From assembly GCF_000746085.1 (NCBI RefSeq), contig NZ_JQKO01000008.1, positions 62,001 to 126,000 of the forward strand: a stretch of 64,000 nucleotides of DNA. The letters run 5' to 3'. Made by a program: the position numbers and the translations under genes. The notes beneath the pieces were generated by a model that saw only the letters and a list, made by a program, of their open reading frames with translations, ran no database searches and was not told the DNA's origin. The stretch comes from Methylocapsa aurea (lineage in GTDB: Bacteria; Pseudomonadota; Alphaproteobacteria; Rhizobiales; Beijerinckiaceae). Shown piece by piece: positions 63,545 through 64,000 of the stretch; position 1 is the first letter of the stretch, and the number at the start of each line of letters is the position of its first letter.

Positions 63545-64000
63545 TGTTTACAATCGCGATCATCGGCCGCCCGAATGTCGGCAAATCGACCCTGTTCAAC
63601 CGGCTTGTCGGCAAGAAGCTTGCTCTGGTCGACGACCGCCCCGGCGTGACCCGCGACCGCCGCGAGGGCGAGGCCAAGCTCGGCGACCTTGTCTTCAAAA
63701 TCATCGACACCGCTGGCCTCGAGGAAGGCGACAGCGCTTCCTTGCCCGGCCGGATGCGGGCGCAGACGGAAATGGCGATCGAACTCGCCGACGCGATTTT
63801 CTTCGTATTCGATTCGCGCATTGGCCTGACCCCGGACGACCGCTTTTTCGCCAATCTTGTTCGTCGCGCCGACAAACCCTTGATCCTCATCGCCAATAAG
63901 GCCGAAGGCCGGGCCGGGCAGGCGGGCGCGATCGAGGGCTACGATCTGGGCCTCGGCGAACCCGTGCCGCTTTCGGCCGAGCATGGCGATGGGTTCGCCG
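63544..64000 (+). CDS. der: GTPase Der (EngA), partial at window end
   Basis: Der is a tandem-domain GTPase needed for 50S ribosome assembly. The visible 152 residues include the first G domain: Walker [13 protein letters not shown], the Thr of GVTRD, switch DTAGL and the NKAEG base motif. The ATG overlaps the YfgM stop (TGATG). The frame is open at the right edge; the second G domain and KH domain lie outside. Confidence 0.95.
   Translation, partial: MFTIAIIGRPNVGKSTLFNRLVGKKLALVDDRPGVTRDRREGEAKLGDLVFKIIDTAGLEEGDSASLPGRMRAQTEMAIELADAIFFVFDSRIGLTPDDRFFANLVRRADKPLILIANKAEGRAGQAGAIEGYDLGLGEPVPLSAEHGDGFA

Overview
The window reads as a GC-rich chromosomal segment of an alphaproteobacterium of the order Hyphomicrobiales (Rhizobiales), plausibly near the Beijerinckiaceae/Methylocystaceae. 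This is inferred from family content: an imuA-imuB-dnaE2 mutasome cassette behind a GTTC-N7-GTTC LexA box, a TIGR02301 protein, an Entner-Doudoroff gene set, and many TAGAGC-type intergenic repeats. No database search was possible. Almost all of the window is core metabolism, translation, envelope and repair. I see no CRISPR array, no intact insertion sequence and no prophage.

Layout. 1-7.2 kb: arsC-like gene, then cpoB-tilS-ftsH on the minus strand and glmM diverging on the plus strand. 7.3-9.3 kb: a Cys-rich exported protein, a stub of a response regulator and an M17 aminopeptidase. 9.6-14.4 kb: zwf-edd-eda plus a class II aldolase (no pgl), then tRNA-Gly(CCC). 14.5-18.9 kb: ispE, a TPR lipoprotein-like gene and a SleB-type hydrolase. 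18.9-20.3 kb: an AT-richer patch with an unknown gene, a gene broken by an amber codon and a possible IS remnant. 20.3-28.1 kb: polyprenyl synthase, DUF2007, TrmN6-like methyltransferase, then glyQ and glyS interleaved with three His/Tyr-rich exported proteins. 28.1-35.7 kb: small genes between repeats, FAHD enzyme, second Cys-rich protein, xseB, a phosphatase, an HD protein, an orphan AAA+ ATPase, tag and ygfZ. 35.8-45 kb: pyrC, RBBP9 hydrolase, diiron ferritin-like protein, a 28-residue membrane peptide, purB, a TsdA-like cytochrome c, a P1 peptidase, and the overlapping pdxH-NUDIX-TIGR02301 operon. 45-64 kb: DnaJ-type chaperone, DUF1499, MBL hydrolase, a TPR-less Glyco_transf_41 protein, the SOS mutasome, ogt-like gene, nitronate monooxygenase, alpha carbonic anhydrase, TerC/YjbE protein, pyroglutamyl-peptidase, DUF1428, a MarR pair, a YfgM-like protein and the start of der.

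How things work together. zwf-edd-eda carries glucose-6-phosphate to pyruvate and glyceraldehyde-3-phosphate, but the lactonase must be elsewhere. imuA-imuB-dnaE2 is an SOS-induced mutagenic translesion unit, with tag and an ogt-like gene as further repair functions. cpoB, glmM, the SleB hydrolase and the polyprenyl synthase belong to envelope or lipid-carrier biogenesis.

The most unusual signals are: (1) a modular family of TAGAGC-ended repeats, about fourteen copies, which supply the actual TAG stop codons of at least four genes and form terminator-like hairpins; (2) the trio of His/Tyr-rich exported proteins around glyQ/glyS; (3) an orphan AAA+ ATPase preceded by a near-consensus sigma-54 promoter and a 12-bp tandem repeat; (4) a perfect 19-bp palindromic operator at marR; and (5) several decayed or very small genes that ordinary gene calling would miss.
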